From NCBI RefSeq assembly GCF_014639435.1, contig NZ_BMFZ01000006.1:1-64000 (forward strand): 64,000 nucleotides of DNA. Direction: 5' to 3'. Below are positions 47,178 through 55,928 of this stretch, piece by piece. Under the pieces are notes generated by a model. The model saw nothing but the letters and a program-made list of their open reading frames with translations, was not told the origin of the DNA and ran no database searches. A program made the translations under genes and the position numbers. This stretch comes from Hafnia psychrotolerans (GTDB lineage Bacteria > Pseudomonadota > Gammaproteobacteria > Enterobacterales > Enterobacteriaceae). Every line of letters begins with the position of its first letter. Within the stretch, counting starts at the first letter, position 1.

Positions 47178-47218
47178 AACGACTAACCTTATACAAAATT
47201 TGCATAAGGTTAGTCGTT
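47178..47218. repeat. 15-bp perfect inverted repeat upstream of the peptide ABC operon
   Basis: AACGACTAACCTTAT (47178-47192) is exactly complementary to ATAAGGTTAGTCGTT (47204-47218) around an 11-base AT-rich loop. It has no T-run and lies 80 bases before the binding-protein start, so an operator or a leader structure is as likely as a terminator. Confidence 0.7.
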
Positions 47219-47298
47219 AAACGACTTTCTTGCGGGTTACAGACTCACATACACTCAGAAAATTATTAGCAATTTCGCTATGTTGGAGAGTCATTACG

Positions 47299-48867
47299 AT
47301 GAAAGCCTTTATTCCTTCCGTTCTGTTTGTTGCTATCGCGGCGAGCTTCACCGTCCAGGCTGCGACACCTGCAAATACCCTGGTTATTGCGCAATCTCTT
47401 GATGACACCTCAAGCTTTGACCCGGCGCAGGGCTTTGAACTGACCACGGTACAAGCATTTAACAACCTTTATCAGCGTTTGGTGCAGTCTGATCCGCATA
47501 ACCCGATTGATCTGAAGCCGACGTTGGCTAAATCCTGGGAAGCGGGCGCTGACAACCGTAGTCTGACTTTTACGTTGGATCCGAACGCGACCTTTGCCAG
47601 CGGTAACCCACTGACCGCTGATGACGTGATTTTCTCGTTGTCTCGGGTGGTAAGGCTTAACCTTGAGCCGTCATTCGTTCTGACGCAGTTAGGCTGGAAT
47701 GACAAAAACGTCGACGACCTTTTGACCAAAATCGATGACCATCACGTCAAAATTAGCTGGACCGCCAACGTCAGTCCATCTTTCGTGTTGAGCCTACTCT
47801 CGGCGCCGGTCTCATCTATTGTCGACAGCAAACTGGTGAAAGAGAACGCGAAAGGCGATGATCTTGGTCATGGCTGGCTGAGCAACCATTCGGCGGGTAG
47901 CGGTCCCTATAAAATTCGCACCTATGTGCCGCATGAAGTGTTGGTATTTGATGCCAATCCGACATCACCTGAAGGTGCGCCGAAGCTGAAAACCATTCTG
48001 TTCAAAAACGTCCCATCCCCCGCTGCCCGCCGCCTGCTGATTGAGCAGGGCGATGCCGATATGGCGCGCAACCTGGGGGCAGATCAGATGGCCGCACTGG
48101 CCAAGACCAAAAACGTTAAGGCGCTGGCTATTCCCTATGCGTCGTTGTATTTCCTGCAATTCAATGCCAAAGCCTCTCCGGCGCTGGGCAACCCAGCATT
48201 CTGGGTTGCGGCCCGTTATTTGTTTGACTACCAGGGCATTGCCCATGATCTGATGAAAGACAACTTCCAGGTCCATCAGGCCTTTCTGCCAGAAGGCTAC
48301 CTGGGGGCGTTGAACGACAATCCGTACACCTATGATCCGGCCAAAGCGAAAGCCATTTTGGAAAAAGCGGGACTGAAAAATATCAGCTTCACGATTTCAA
48401 CCTCGAACCAACCGCCATACCTGGACATTGCTCAAGCCTTGCAGGCCAGCTTCGCGCGTGGCGGCGTGACAGTGAAACTGGATCCGGGTCTGAGCCAGCA
48501 AATTTCAACCAAGGTGAAAGTACATGACTACGACGCCTATATGACCTCGTGGGGACCGGATTACTTTGATCCGAACACCAATGCCTCGGCGTTCGCATTC
48601 AATCCGGAAGATGGCAGCAAAACCCTGGCGTGGCGCGCCAACTGGTCGATTCCTGCGTTGAATAAACTGACGCTGGCGGCGATTGCGGAACCAGATCAGG
48701 CTAAACGCGTGGCGGATTACCGTCAGTTACAACGAGACGTGCAGAAAAACTCACCGTTCGTGATTGGCCTACAGGCAAAAAGTTTGATCGCCGTACGTGA
48801 CAATATCCAGGGGTACGTGCAGGGCATTAATCCTGACATGGTCTTTTACAGCAAGGTCACCAAATAA
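47299..48867 (+). CDS. Peptide-type ABC transporter, periplasmic binding protein (SBP_bac_5)
   Basis: The 522-residue protein has a signal peptide ending at about residue 22 (TVQAATPA). The DppA/OppA-type fold is indicated by SWEAGADNRSLTFTLDPNAT and ASGNPLTADDVIFSLSRVV. The C-terminal DYDAYMTSWGPDYFDPNTNA is typical of the family. The substrate could be a dipeptide, oligopeptide or other small ligand; I cannot tell which. The ATG at 47299 follows GTTGGAGAG. It is first in a five-gene operon and shares one base with the permease gene. Confidence 0.93.
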   Translation: MKAFIPSVLFVAIAASFTVQAATPANTLVIAQSLDDTSSFDPAQGFELTTVQAFNNLYQRLVQSDPHNPIDLKPTLAKSWEAGADNRSLTFTLDPNATFASGNPLTADDVIFSLSRVVRLNLEPSFVLTQLGWNDKNVDDLLTKIDDHHVKISWTANVSPSFVLSLLSAPVSSIVDSKLVKENAKGDDLGHGWLSNHSAGSGPYKIRTYVPHEVLVFDANPTSPEGAPKLKTILFKNVPSPAARRLLIEQGDADMARNLGADQMAALAKTKNVKALAIPYASLYFLQFNAKASPALGNPAFWVAARYLFDYQGIAHDLMKDNFQVHQAFLPEGYLGALNDNPYTYDPAKAKAILEKAGLKNISFTISTSNQPPYLDIAQALQASFARGGVTVKLDPGLSQQISTKVKVHDYDAYMTSWGPDYFDPNTNASAFAFNPEDGSKTLAWRANWSIPALNKLTLAAIAEPDQAKRVADYRQLQRDVQKNSPFVIGLQAKSLIAVRDNIQGYVQGINPDMVFYSKVTK

Positions 48868-49919
48868 TGACAGACCGTTCAACGCCCGCCGGATTCGTCC
48901 GGCAGGGTTGGCGCTGGTCAGGTCGCTTATTGACTGGCGTGATATCGCTGGCGCTAACGCTGCTGGGTTTGCTGGCCTTTACCTTTATGCTGTCCCATCT
49001 CGCCCCCATTGACCCAACGCTGCAAATCGCCGGTGACCATGCCAGTGAATCAACTTATGCGCAGGTACGCCACGATCTGGGCCTCGACGAGTCCGTTCCG
49101 GTGCAGTTCGGCCGTTATATTCAACATCTGGCCCATGGAGACATGGGCATATCGCGAAGCACTGGGCAGCCAGTGTCCACTGATTTAGCCCACACTTTCC
49201 CGGCCACCGTGGAACTGGCGACCTGTGCGATCATCCTCGGTGCCTTATTGGGTATTTCGCTGGCGCTGCTGGCGGTGTGGAAGCCAGGAAGTTGGTTGGA
49301 TAACACCGCGCGATTGATCTCATTGCTGGGCTATTCCGTGCCAATTTTCTGGCTGAGCCTACTTGGCTTACTCCTGTTTTATGCAATATTGCACTGGGCT
49401 GGTGGGCCGGGACGGCTCGATGATGTTTATCTCTACAGCATGGAGCCTAAAACTGGCTTTGTGCTCATTGACACTTGGCTGTCAGGCGATCGCGAGATGT
49501 TCTTTAACGCCATCAGTCATATGTGGCTCCCGGTCACCGTGTTGGCGATGTTATCAATGGCGGGGATCACCCGACTGCTACGCGCTTCAATGCTGGGTGA
49601 AATGAACAAGGAATACGTGATCCTGGCGCGTTCGAAAGGTGCCGGACGCGGACGCGTGCTGTTACGGCATATATTTCCGAACGTTCTCGGCACGCTGATC
49701 ACCGTACTGACACTCTCCTACGCCAGCCTGCTTGAAGGCGCGGTGCTCACTGAAACGGTCTTTGCATGGCCGGGCGTCGGTCGTTACCTGACAACCGCAC
49801 TGTTTGCGGCTGATACACCGGCTATCCTTGGCGCAACGTTGCTTATCGGCACCTGTTTTGTGCTGCTGAACGCCTTGGCTGATGCCCTGACGTATCTTCT
49901 CGATCCGCGAACCCGATAA
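48867..49919 (+). CDS. Peptide-type ABC transporter permease (DppB-like)
   Basis: The 350-residue inner-membrane protein has six hydrophobic segments; the first (about residues 24-48) precedes a periplasmic loop with LGLDESVPVQFGRYIQHLAH and GDMGIS, typical of DppB/OppB. The EAA loop appears as EYVILARSKGAGRGRVLLRH (about residues 250-269). The start overlaps the binding-protein stop by one base. It has an extra 30-residue N-terminal tail, compared with many DppB proteins. Confidence 0.93.
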   Translation: MTDRSTPAGFVRQGWRWSGRLLTGVISLALTLLGLLAFTFMLSHLAPIDPTLQIAGDHASESTYAQVRHDLGLDESVPVQFGRYIQHLAHGDMGISRSTGQPVSTDLAHTFPATVELATCAIILGALLGISLALLAVWKPGSWLDNTARLISLLGYSVPIFWLSLLGLLLFYAILHWAGGPGRLDDVYLYSMEPKTGFVLIDTWLSGDREMFFNAISHMWLPVTVLAMLSMAGITRLLRASMLGEMNKEYVILARSKGAGRGRVLLRHIFPNVLGTLITVLTLSYASLLEGAVLTETVFAWPGVGRYLTTALFAADTPAILGATLLIGTCFVLLNALADALTYLLDPRTR

Positions 49920-49932
49920 CTGGCTGAATACT

Positions 49933-50802
49933 ATGACTCAACTCATTCCCGAAGCGCCAACGCAGGCTGATGTCACGCGTACGTGGCAACCTGCCTTGCG
50001 TATGACCACGCTGTCGATCGGCACTGCGCTGGTGATTATCCTGATTGCCTGCGCGCTATTGGCCCCGTGGCTGGCTCCTTTTGCTCCCAATATTCAGCAT
50101 ATAGAGCTGCGTTTGTTGCCGCCTTCATCTGAGCATTGGCTGGGTACTGACGGTTTTGGCCGTGACCTGTTGTCACGCGTGATCTACGGTGCACGGCCCA
50201 CGCTGTTGCTGGTGTCGCTGATTCTGGTGCTAACCATCCCGGTCGGGCTGCTGGTCGGCATCAGCGCCGGATATATTGGCGGCTGGTATGAGCGCATCAG
50301 TATGCGCATGACTGACATTGTCCTGTCGTTACCAAGTTTGGTGATCGCGCTGGCGCTGGTGGCAATTCTCGGTCCCGGTTTGATGAACGGTGCATTGGCG
50401 TTAGCTTTGACCAGTTGGCCGTCGTTTGCCCGTCAGGCGAGGGCGGAAACGCTGGCATTACGTCGCAGCGATTATTTGTCGGCAGCGCGTATGCAGGGCA
50501 TTGGCGGGCTGCGTCTGATGTTCGGCCATATTTTGCCGCTGTGCCTGCCAAGCGCGGTGGTGCGTGCAGCACTCAGCCTCGGCGGTATCATCCTGGCTTC
50601 GGCTGGCCTTGGCTTCCTCGGAATGGGCATTCAACCACCGACCGCCGAATGGGGTTCGATGGTGGCAGAAGGGAGTAAAGTCATTTTTGACCAATGGTGG
50701 GTGGCTGCCGCACCGGGTGGCGCCATACTGTTCGCCAGCCTGGCTTTCAATCTGCTGGGCGATGGCCTGCGTGACAAAATGGATCCACGACATGGCAAAT
50801 GA
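49933..50802 (+). CDS. Peptide-type ABC transporter permease (DppC-like)
   Basis: The 289-residue permease has six hydrophobic segments; the N-terminal OppC-type segment is followed by HWLGTDGFGRDLLSRVIYGA, a family hallmark. The EAA loop is in LRRSDYLSAARMQGIGGLRL. The C-terminal PTAEWGSMVAEG and LAFNLLGDGLRDKMDPR are also typical. It begins 13 bases after the DppB-like gene and overlaps the first ATPase gene by 11 bases. Confidence 0.94.
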   Translation: MTQLIPEAPTQADVTRTWQPALRMTTLSIGTALVIILIACALLAPWLAPFAPNIQHIELRLLPPSSEHWLGTDGFGRDLLSRVIYGARPTLLLVSLILVLTIPVGLLVGISAGYIGGWYERISMRMTDIVLSLPSLVIALALVAILGPGLMNGALALALTSWPSFARQARAETLALRRSDYLSAARMQGIGGLRLMFGHILPLCLPSAVVRAALSLGGIILASAGLGFLGMGIQPPTAEWGSMVAEGSKVIFDQWWVAAAPGGAILFASLAFNLLGDGLRDKMDPRHGK

Positions 50803-51721
50803 TGTCGAACTGAATCAACAAAAAACCCAGCACAACGACGTGCTGACCGCGAGAGATCTCACCATCTATCTGCCCGGCCCGCAGCCAGTGGAATTGGTCA
50901 AATCTCTCTCTTTCAGCGTGGGCAAAGAACGGGTGGCGATGGTGGGGGAATCTGGTTCAGGGAAATCCCTCACTGCACGCGCCCTGATGGGCTTGTTACC
51001 CTATCCATGTGCCATGCGCGCCAGCCAACTGACGCTGGGCGAACAGGATCTTCTGACCCTAAGCGAACGTCATTGGAATCAGTTGCGCGGCAACCGTGTT
51101 GCCATGGTGATGCAGGATCCCAAGCACGCACTGAATCCGGCTCGCCCGATTGGCTGGCAAGTGGAAGAGCCGCTGCGCCTGCATACTCGTCTGGGACGGA
51201 AAGAGCGGCAGGATAAAGTGCTGGATATGCTCAATGCCGTGGGGTTGCCGGACCCCAAACGTCTCTGCAAACAGTATCCGCACCAGCTTTCTGGCGGCAT
51301 GGGACAACGTGTCATGCTGGCGATTGCACTGATAAACGACCCGCAATGGCTGATTGCTGATGAACCCACTTCCGCTCTGGATTTCGACATGCGCGAGCAG
51401 ATATTGGATCTCATCGAACAACTGGTCGAACAACGTAATATGGGGTTAATTTTGATCAGCCACGACCTGCAACAAGTCTCGCAGTTCTGTGAACGCGTGC
51501 TGGTGATGTACAAAGGCGATCTGCTGGATGAACTGCCCGCCGACCAACTTGCGCACGCAACACATCCCTACACGCAAACGCTGTGGTCATGTCGTCCGAG
51601 TCAATCAACCCACGGCGAACGTTTGCCTGTGCTGGATCGTGCATTGCTTGAATCTTTGCGGCATGGGTCTTCTCTGCCGACGTCATCGCAAGAAAAACCA
51701 CCACAGGAATCGCAGTCATGA
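50792..51721 (+). CDS. Peptide-type ABC transporter ATPase (DppD-like)
   Basis: The 309-residue ATPase has Walker A GESGSGKS at residues 52-59, Q-loop VMQDPKHALNP, signature LSGGMGQR, Walker B LIADEP and the oligopeptide-type C-terminal motif with HPYTQTLWSCRP (about residues 261-272). The start at 50792 gives an 11-base overlap with the permease gene; a longer ORF reaching far into the permease is a by-product. DppD relatives often have an iron-sulfur cysteine cluster at the C-terminus; here only one Cys is seen there. Confidence 0.93.
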   Translation: MANDVELNQQKTQHNDVLTARDLTIYLPGPQPVELVKSLSFSVGKERVAMVGESGSGKSLTARALMGLLPYPCAMRASQLTLGEQDLLTLSERHWNQLRGNRVAMVMQDPKHALNPARPIGWQVEEPLRLHTRLGRKERQDKVLDMLNAVGLPDPKRLCKQYPHQLSGGMGQRVMLAIALINDPQWLIADEPTSALDFDMREQILDLIEQLVEQRNMGLILISHDLQQVSQFCERVLVMYKGDLLDELPADQLAHATHPYTQTLWSCRPSQSTHGERLPVLDRALLESLRHGSSLPTSSQEKPPQESQS

Positions 51722-52395
51722 GTCAGGTCATTGCTGAGTTAGCCGGTCTTAGCGTCTCGCATCGCCATGGTTATGAGCTTCGTACTGTTGTCCATGACGT
51801 TGACCTCACCATTAATCAGGGCGAATGTTTCGGTTTAGTCGGGCCTTCGGGGTGTGGTAAATCATCGCTGCTTTGGGTACTGGCCGGTTTGAATGGGCAG
51901 TGGACGGGCAACCTGACGATGCTCTCGCAGAAACTCACGCCAGGCAAACCTTTCAGAGGCAGCCTGCGCCGTGACGTGCAGATGGTCTTTCAGGACCCGT
52001 ACGCTTCGCTCCATCCGAAACATCGGCTGCGCCGCACGCTCGCCGAGCCGCTGACCATTCTCAAAGAGCAGGATATCGAGCAGAAAATTGCCGAAGCTTT
52101 CCGTCAGGTCGGCCTCGACCCGAGCATGATGAACCGTTATCCGCATCAGCTTTCCGGTGGTCAACGCCAACGTGTGGCCATTGTGCGGGCCTTGTTGCTG
52201 AAACCCAAATTGCTGCTGCTCGACGAACCGACCTCTGCTCTGGATATGTCTGTGCAGGCCGAGATCCTCAATCTGCTCAACGATTTGAAAGCGGCAAGTG
52301 ACCTGACCATGCTGTTGGTCAGCCACGATGCCGATGTGATTGATCATATGTGCGATAGGGCGGTTCATATGGACAAGGGACATATTGTTGGATGA
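51718..52395 (+). CDS. Peptide-type ABC transporter ATPase (DppF-like, short)
   Basis: The 225-residue ATPase has Walker A GPSGCGKS at residues 42-49, Q-loop MVFQDPYASLHPKH, signature LSGGQRQR and Walker B LLLDEPTSALD. The start overlaps the preceding gene by 4 bases. It is shorter than typical DppF/OppF (about 270-330 residues) and stops soon after the H-loop, lacking the usual C-terminal extension; still, all ATPase motifs are intact. It ends the operon. The 159 bases that follow hold no other gene. Confidence 0.92.
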   Translation: MSQVIAELAGLSVSHRHGYELRTVVHDVDLTINQGECFGLVGPSGCGKSSLLWVLAGLNGQWTGNLTMLSQKLTPGKPFRGSLRRDVQMVFQDPYASLHPKHRLRRTLAEPLTILKEQDIEQKIAEAFRQVGLDPSMMNRYPHQLSGGQRQRVAIVRALLLKPKLLLLDEPTSALDMSVQAEILNLLNDLKAASDLTMLLVSHDADVIDHMCDRAVHMDKGHIVG

Positions 52396-52554
52396 TCGAC
52401 GGCGACTACATTGAATCGCTATTGCGAGTATCTCTGGACTCTATGCTCTTTTTAGTGCGGGCTGTCGATAGGACGAGGAACCTATTCCCTGTTTACATTC
52501 AATAGCGTATTATTCCGCGAAGATATGACCATACATTGTATAAGGATATTATAT

Positions 52555-53033
52555 ATGGCAATTCCAGCGTATTTATGGCTAAAAGATGATGGCGGCGCGG
52601 ATATCAAGGGTCTGTTGACGTACAAAACAGAGAAGGAAGTATCGAGGTACTCAGCTTTATGCATGGTCTGAGTATTCCTACGGATAGTCATACGGGGAAA
52701 CTGACCGGAACGCGAGTCCATAGTGCGCTGGAATTCGAAAAAGAATTTGATTCTTCCAGCCCCTATCTCTATAAGGCGGTATCTTCGGGTCAAACGCTAA
52801 AAAGTGCAGAGATAAAGTGGTATCGCATTAATCACGCCGGACAAGAAGAAGAGTATTTTAATATGTTCCTCGAAGGCGTTAAGGTGGTTTCAGTCAACCC
52901 TCTCATGCATAACATAAAATCCATTGAAAATATGAACCATCTTGAATCTGTGACACTTCGTTATGAAATAATCACATGGAAGTATTGCGATGGAAATATT
53001 ATTCACTCTGATTCATGGAAAGAACGAGCATAA
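52555..53033 (+). pseudogene. hcp: Type VI secretion tube protein Hcp, frameshifted
   Basis: The ATG at 52555 follows AAGGATATT and starts MAIPAYLWLKDDGGADIKG, a typical Hcp N-terminus, but the frame closes at a TGA after 38 codons. The next frame, entered near 52609-52611, continues as SVDVQNREGSIEVLSFMHGL, then TGTRVHSALEFEKEFDSSSP and VTLRYEIITWKYCDGNIIHS, to a stop at 53031-53033. Restoring one base would give an Hcp of about 159 residues, the normal length. So this is a single-base deletion (or a sequencing error). No other T6SS structural genes are in the window, so it would be an orphan Hcp. Confidence 0.9.
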
Positions 53034-53082
53034 TTAAATAGCAAATGGCGCTTAACGCGCCATTTGAAAATGAGGGATCATA

Positions 53083-53445
53083 ATGACCTGGGTTCATGAT
53101 GTCAGAAAAAAGTCATTCACACTGGATGGTAAATATCAGTTTAGTGCAATATATGCAGGTGCGGAAGGGTATAAAAATGATCCAGCGCTTGAGTGTGAAG
53201 TTAATAAGGGGCCATTGCCGCGCGGTAAGTACCACATTGGCCATCCGATAGCAAAGCATCCTACGGCTGGGCATTTTGTTCTGCGTCTGACGCCTTACTC
53301 AGAAAATCAAATGTGTGGCCGTGCTGGATTTCTTATCCATGGTGATAACGGGCGAGGGACAGCCTCTAACGGCTGTATAGTCTTAGCACCTGGTTTTAGA
53401 AAATCAATAGCAGATAGTGGGGACAGGGAGTTAATTGTAAAATGA
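53083..53445 (+). CDS. Putative T6SS effector, DUF2778/Tlde1-like (L,D-transpeptidase-fold)
   Basis: The 120-residue protein has the layout of the DUF2778 (Tlde1) family: GPLPRGKYHIG near residues 43-53, HGDN at residues 86-89 and a catalytic-type SNGC ending at Cys98. Tlde1 effectors are delivered by T6SS to the periplasm, where they cut or exchange the D-amino acids of peptidoglycan tetrapeptides. The gene lies 49 bases after hcp, overlaps a lipoprotein gene by 4 bases and has no signal peptide, as expected for a T6SS cargo. The effector role is inferred from motif and neighbours. Confidence 0.8.
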   Translation: MTWVHDVRKKSFTLDGKYQFSAIYAGAEGYKNDPALECEVNKGPLPRGKYHIGHPIAKHPTAGHFVLRLTPYSENQMCGRAGFLIHGDNGRGTASNGCIVLAPGFRKSIADSGDRELIVK

Positions 53446-53942
53446 GAATTATCGCTGTTATTCCTTTGTTGTTTATATTATCTGGTTGCTCTATTCCTAA
53501 TCAGGATACATCAACGCCTGAAAAAACGCTTTACACTAAAATCCTACATGCGATAAACGTCCAAGATCAGAATGAGTTAAGTGACTTAGAATATGATCAG
53601 ATTGGGGAGTATATCTCTGAGGGGGGAAGTCATTGGGTGGTTCTATATCCAAAATTAAAAAGTAGTCCTTTCCTTGGTGAGACCTCATTTCAAGAGGGTT
53701 TGAATATTGCTATGGCTCACGCTCTCGCTATTAATCCTTCTGAAACGCTTCAGTTTGTCGACAAAGATAATATAAATGATATATGCGGCATTCCTTTCAT
53801 AGAACCAACTGATAACGAAATATATAGATACTATCTACAGACGCGAACAGCGATACTGACCAAAGCGGCAGAAAGTCAGCTATCTGCAAAATGTTTATTG
53901 CAGCTTGATAAAGCAATGGAATATAGCAAGGTTATGAATTGA
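53442..53942 (+). CDS. Lipoprotein, probable immunity protein to the Tlde1-like effector
   Basis: The 166-residue product has a lipoprotein signal with lipobox LSGC (Cys16) and a mature periplasmic domain of mostly polar residues with cysteines at CGIPF and AKCLLQ. It overlaps the effector gene by 4 bases. I do not recognise a named family; Tldi immunity proteins of Tlde1 effectors are periplasmic or lipoproteins encoded just downstream, so immunity is the best inference. The stretch is visibly more AT-rich than its surroundings, which suggests transfer. Confidence 0.7.
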   Translation: MRIIAVIPLLFILSGCSIPNQDTSTPEKTLYTKILHAINVQDQNELSDLEYDQIGEYISEGGSHWVVLYPKLKSSPFLGETSFQEGLNIAMAHALAINPSETLQFVDKDNINDICGIPFIEPTDNEIYRYYLQTRTAILTKAAESQLSAKCLLQLDKAMEYSKVMN

Positions 53943-54118
53943 CTGTCTAAATAGTAAGCTGTTGGTGGCTTTGTGTGAAATGTCACTGATTCGTGCTAAA
54001 ACGTCGCTGTTGCCGTGTTATCTGGATAACGTGACCGGTAAATTTTTTACCGGCATCGACTTGCTGACGCGGGTAATGCGCCGTGGCGGACGGCATCACC
54101 GACCGCCAAGCTTGCGAC

Positions 54119-54675
54119 TTATTTGTTGCCGAAGCGGCCAATAATCCCCGCAGCGCCTTTGCTGTGATCCTCTAGCTTTTCGAACAATTGTTCTCGGCGG
54201 GCAAAGCATCTGGCGCTAAATCGGTGGCGATCAGCGTGAAGACGTAGTGATGAACGCCGGCACTCACCGGTGGGCAAGGACCGTTATAGTGGCCATTGCC
54301 CTGAGTGTTTTTCCCGCCAATAAATCCTTTGGCGGCAGACAAGTCGTTTTGCGCAAAACCTTTAACGTCAGCGGCGATGCCATATGTGACCAGATGATTA
54401 ACACCCAGACCACCACGTCCTTCAGGATCTACCATCGTCAGAGCCAGACTTTTGGTGCCAGCCGGTACATTTTTCCAGTTCAATGCTGGCGATATGTTAT
54501 CGCCAGTACAGAAGGCATTCCCTTTTATGTTTCCGGCGAATTTTTGTGACAATAGCGCGTTATCATGAAAATCTGGCGACGAAAGGGTAAATATTCCAGC
54601 GGCATTTGCCAGTGGCAACCAGACAGCCAGAGTGATGGCACTGGTCGTTTTTAACATCATTTTACGTGAAGACAT
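54119..54675 (-). pseudogene. PEBP family protein (YbcL/YbhB-like), frameshifted near the 3' end
   Basis: From the ATG at 54675 (after AAGGAAAAAACG) a 168-residue frame runs to a TAG at 54172-54174. It has a signal peptide (about residues 1-26) and PEBP motifs: FCTGDNISPALNWKNVPAGT, MVDPEGRGGLGVNHLVTYGI and HYNGPCPPVSAGVHHYVFTL. After LPAENN the expected tail is out of frame: another frame gives REQLFEKLEDHSKGAAGIIG then RFGNK, to a stop at 54119-54121. An indel at about 54194-54205 caused this. The N-terminal domain is complete, so a shortened protein may still be made. YbcL-type PEBP proteins are periplasmic; their role here is unknown. Confidence 0.8.
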
Positions 54676-54881
54676 CGTTTTTTCCTTAAAGAGAATCCGC
54701 CTGAAAAGCATAGCAGACGAGAAAAACGCTGCGGATAACAGACCGGGAAGGAAAATATTCTTAACTGTTTTTTGTTCTTCATTTTCCAGCACAAATAAAA
54801 CACGACCTAAATCGCGTTTCAGGTCGCGGCATCCGGAATCAGAAGGTTAGATCGACGCTTCTTTCATGATCCGGAGTCTCT

Positions 54882-55928
54882 ATGTTTAATTATTTATCTG
54901 CTTTGCTGTTGTTATGGATAGGTTTTTTTCACGCAGCCAATGCTTCTGAAGCGGTAGGTTTTCGTCAAACTTTTCTTGGTGCCGCCAGCGAACGGCCTTT
55001 GCATGTCACTGTTTGGTATCCGACTCAGGTAGGGCAGAACCCTAAGAATGTGGGAGAAAATTCGGCCTTTTTCGGTGTTAGCGTCGTTGAGAATGCTGCG
55101 GTATCCACAGACACTCATCCATTAGTGGTGTTGTCTCATGGCTACGGGGGTAACTGGCGAAATCTTAGCTGGCTGGCCGCTGAACTGGCTAAACAGGGTT
55201 ACATTGTTGCTGCGCCGGAACATCCGGGGACAACGACATTCGATAAAAGTCCGGCAGCAGCAGAAAAACTATGGGAACGCCCGAAAGACCTCAGCCGTGT
55301 TATTGATGCATTGATTGATAATCCGGCTTTAGCCGGTCGCATCGACACCACACGCATTGCTGCGGTTGGGCATTCACTGGGTGGCTGGTCGGTTGCAGAA
55401 CTGGCGGGAGCGCGTTTTGATACGGCCCGCTTTATGCGAGATTGCCACCAGCGGGGCAATCCGCAGGTCTGTGGATTTTCAACCAAACTGGGTATTAATA
55501 AGAACCGGCAGTTTGCCCGGCAACTTGACGGCAATTTGCGTGATCCTCGTATCAGAGCCGTTGTCTCACTGGATCTCGGTTTCGCCAGAGGTTTTTCACC
55601 TAAGAATCTTTCAACGATATCGGTGCCTTTTCTGGTCATTGCCGCGGGTGTGGATATTGCTGATTTACCTGCAAACCAAGAGTCCGGATATCTGGCGGCC
55701 AATTTGCCAAAAAAATCCTCTCGTTATGTCCTTATTGCTGATGCGACGCACTTTAGTTTTATGCAATTGTGCAAACCCGGTGCTGAAGCGCTAATTGACC
55801 GCGAGTCACCGGGAGACAGCGTGGTTTGCAAAGATGGCCATGGGCGGGACCGTCAGGCGATACATCAACAGATTGCAGCGCTGATTATCCCTTTTCTCAC
55901 TCAGGCAATGCCGTCTCAGCATCTTTGA
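54882..55928 (+). CDS. Secreted alpha/beta hydrolase (dienelactone hydrolase/PAF-acetylhydrolase-like)
   Basis: The 348-residue protein has a signal peptide ending at about residue 21 (ANASEA). The fold is shown by HPLVVLSHGYGGNWRNLSWL (oxyanion region), the nucleophile elbow VGHSLGGWS (Ser near residue 165) and a C-terminal catalytic-type ADATHFSF. The substrate is unknown. The 3' end overlaps the convergent regulator gene by 13 bases. It starts about 200 bases after the divergent PEBP pseudogene's start. Confidence 0.85.
   Translation: MFNYLSALLLLWIGFFHAANASEAVGFRQTFLGAASERPLHVTVWYPTQVGQNPKNVGENSAFFGVSVVENAAVSTDTHPLVVLSHGYGGNWRNLSWLAAELAKQGYIVAAPEHPGTTTFDKSPAAAEKLWERPKDLSRVIDALIDNPALAGRIDTTRIAAVGHSLGGWSVAELAGARFDTARFMRDCHQRGNPQVCGFSTKLGINKNRQFARQLDGNLRDPRIRAVVSLDLGFARGFSPKNLSTISVPFLVIAAGVDIADLPANQESGYLAANLPKKSSRYVLIADATHFSFMQLCKPGAEALIDRESPGDSVVCKDGHGRDRQAIHQQIAALIIPFLTQAMPSQHL

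Noticed and set aside
53962-54144. 60-residue ORF after the lipoprotein gene
   Set aside because: No ATG start or ribosome site, and it overlaps antisense the displaced tail of the PEBP gene; the CCGGTAAA/TTTACCGG hairpin inside (54035-54053) is more likely a terminator-like structure.
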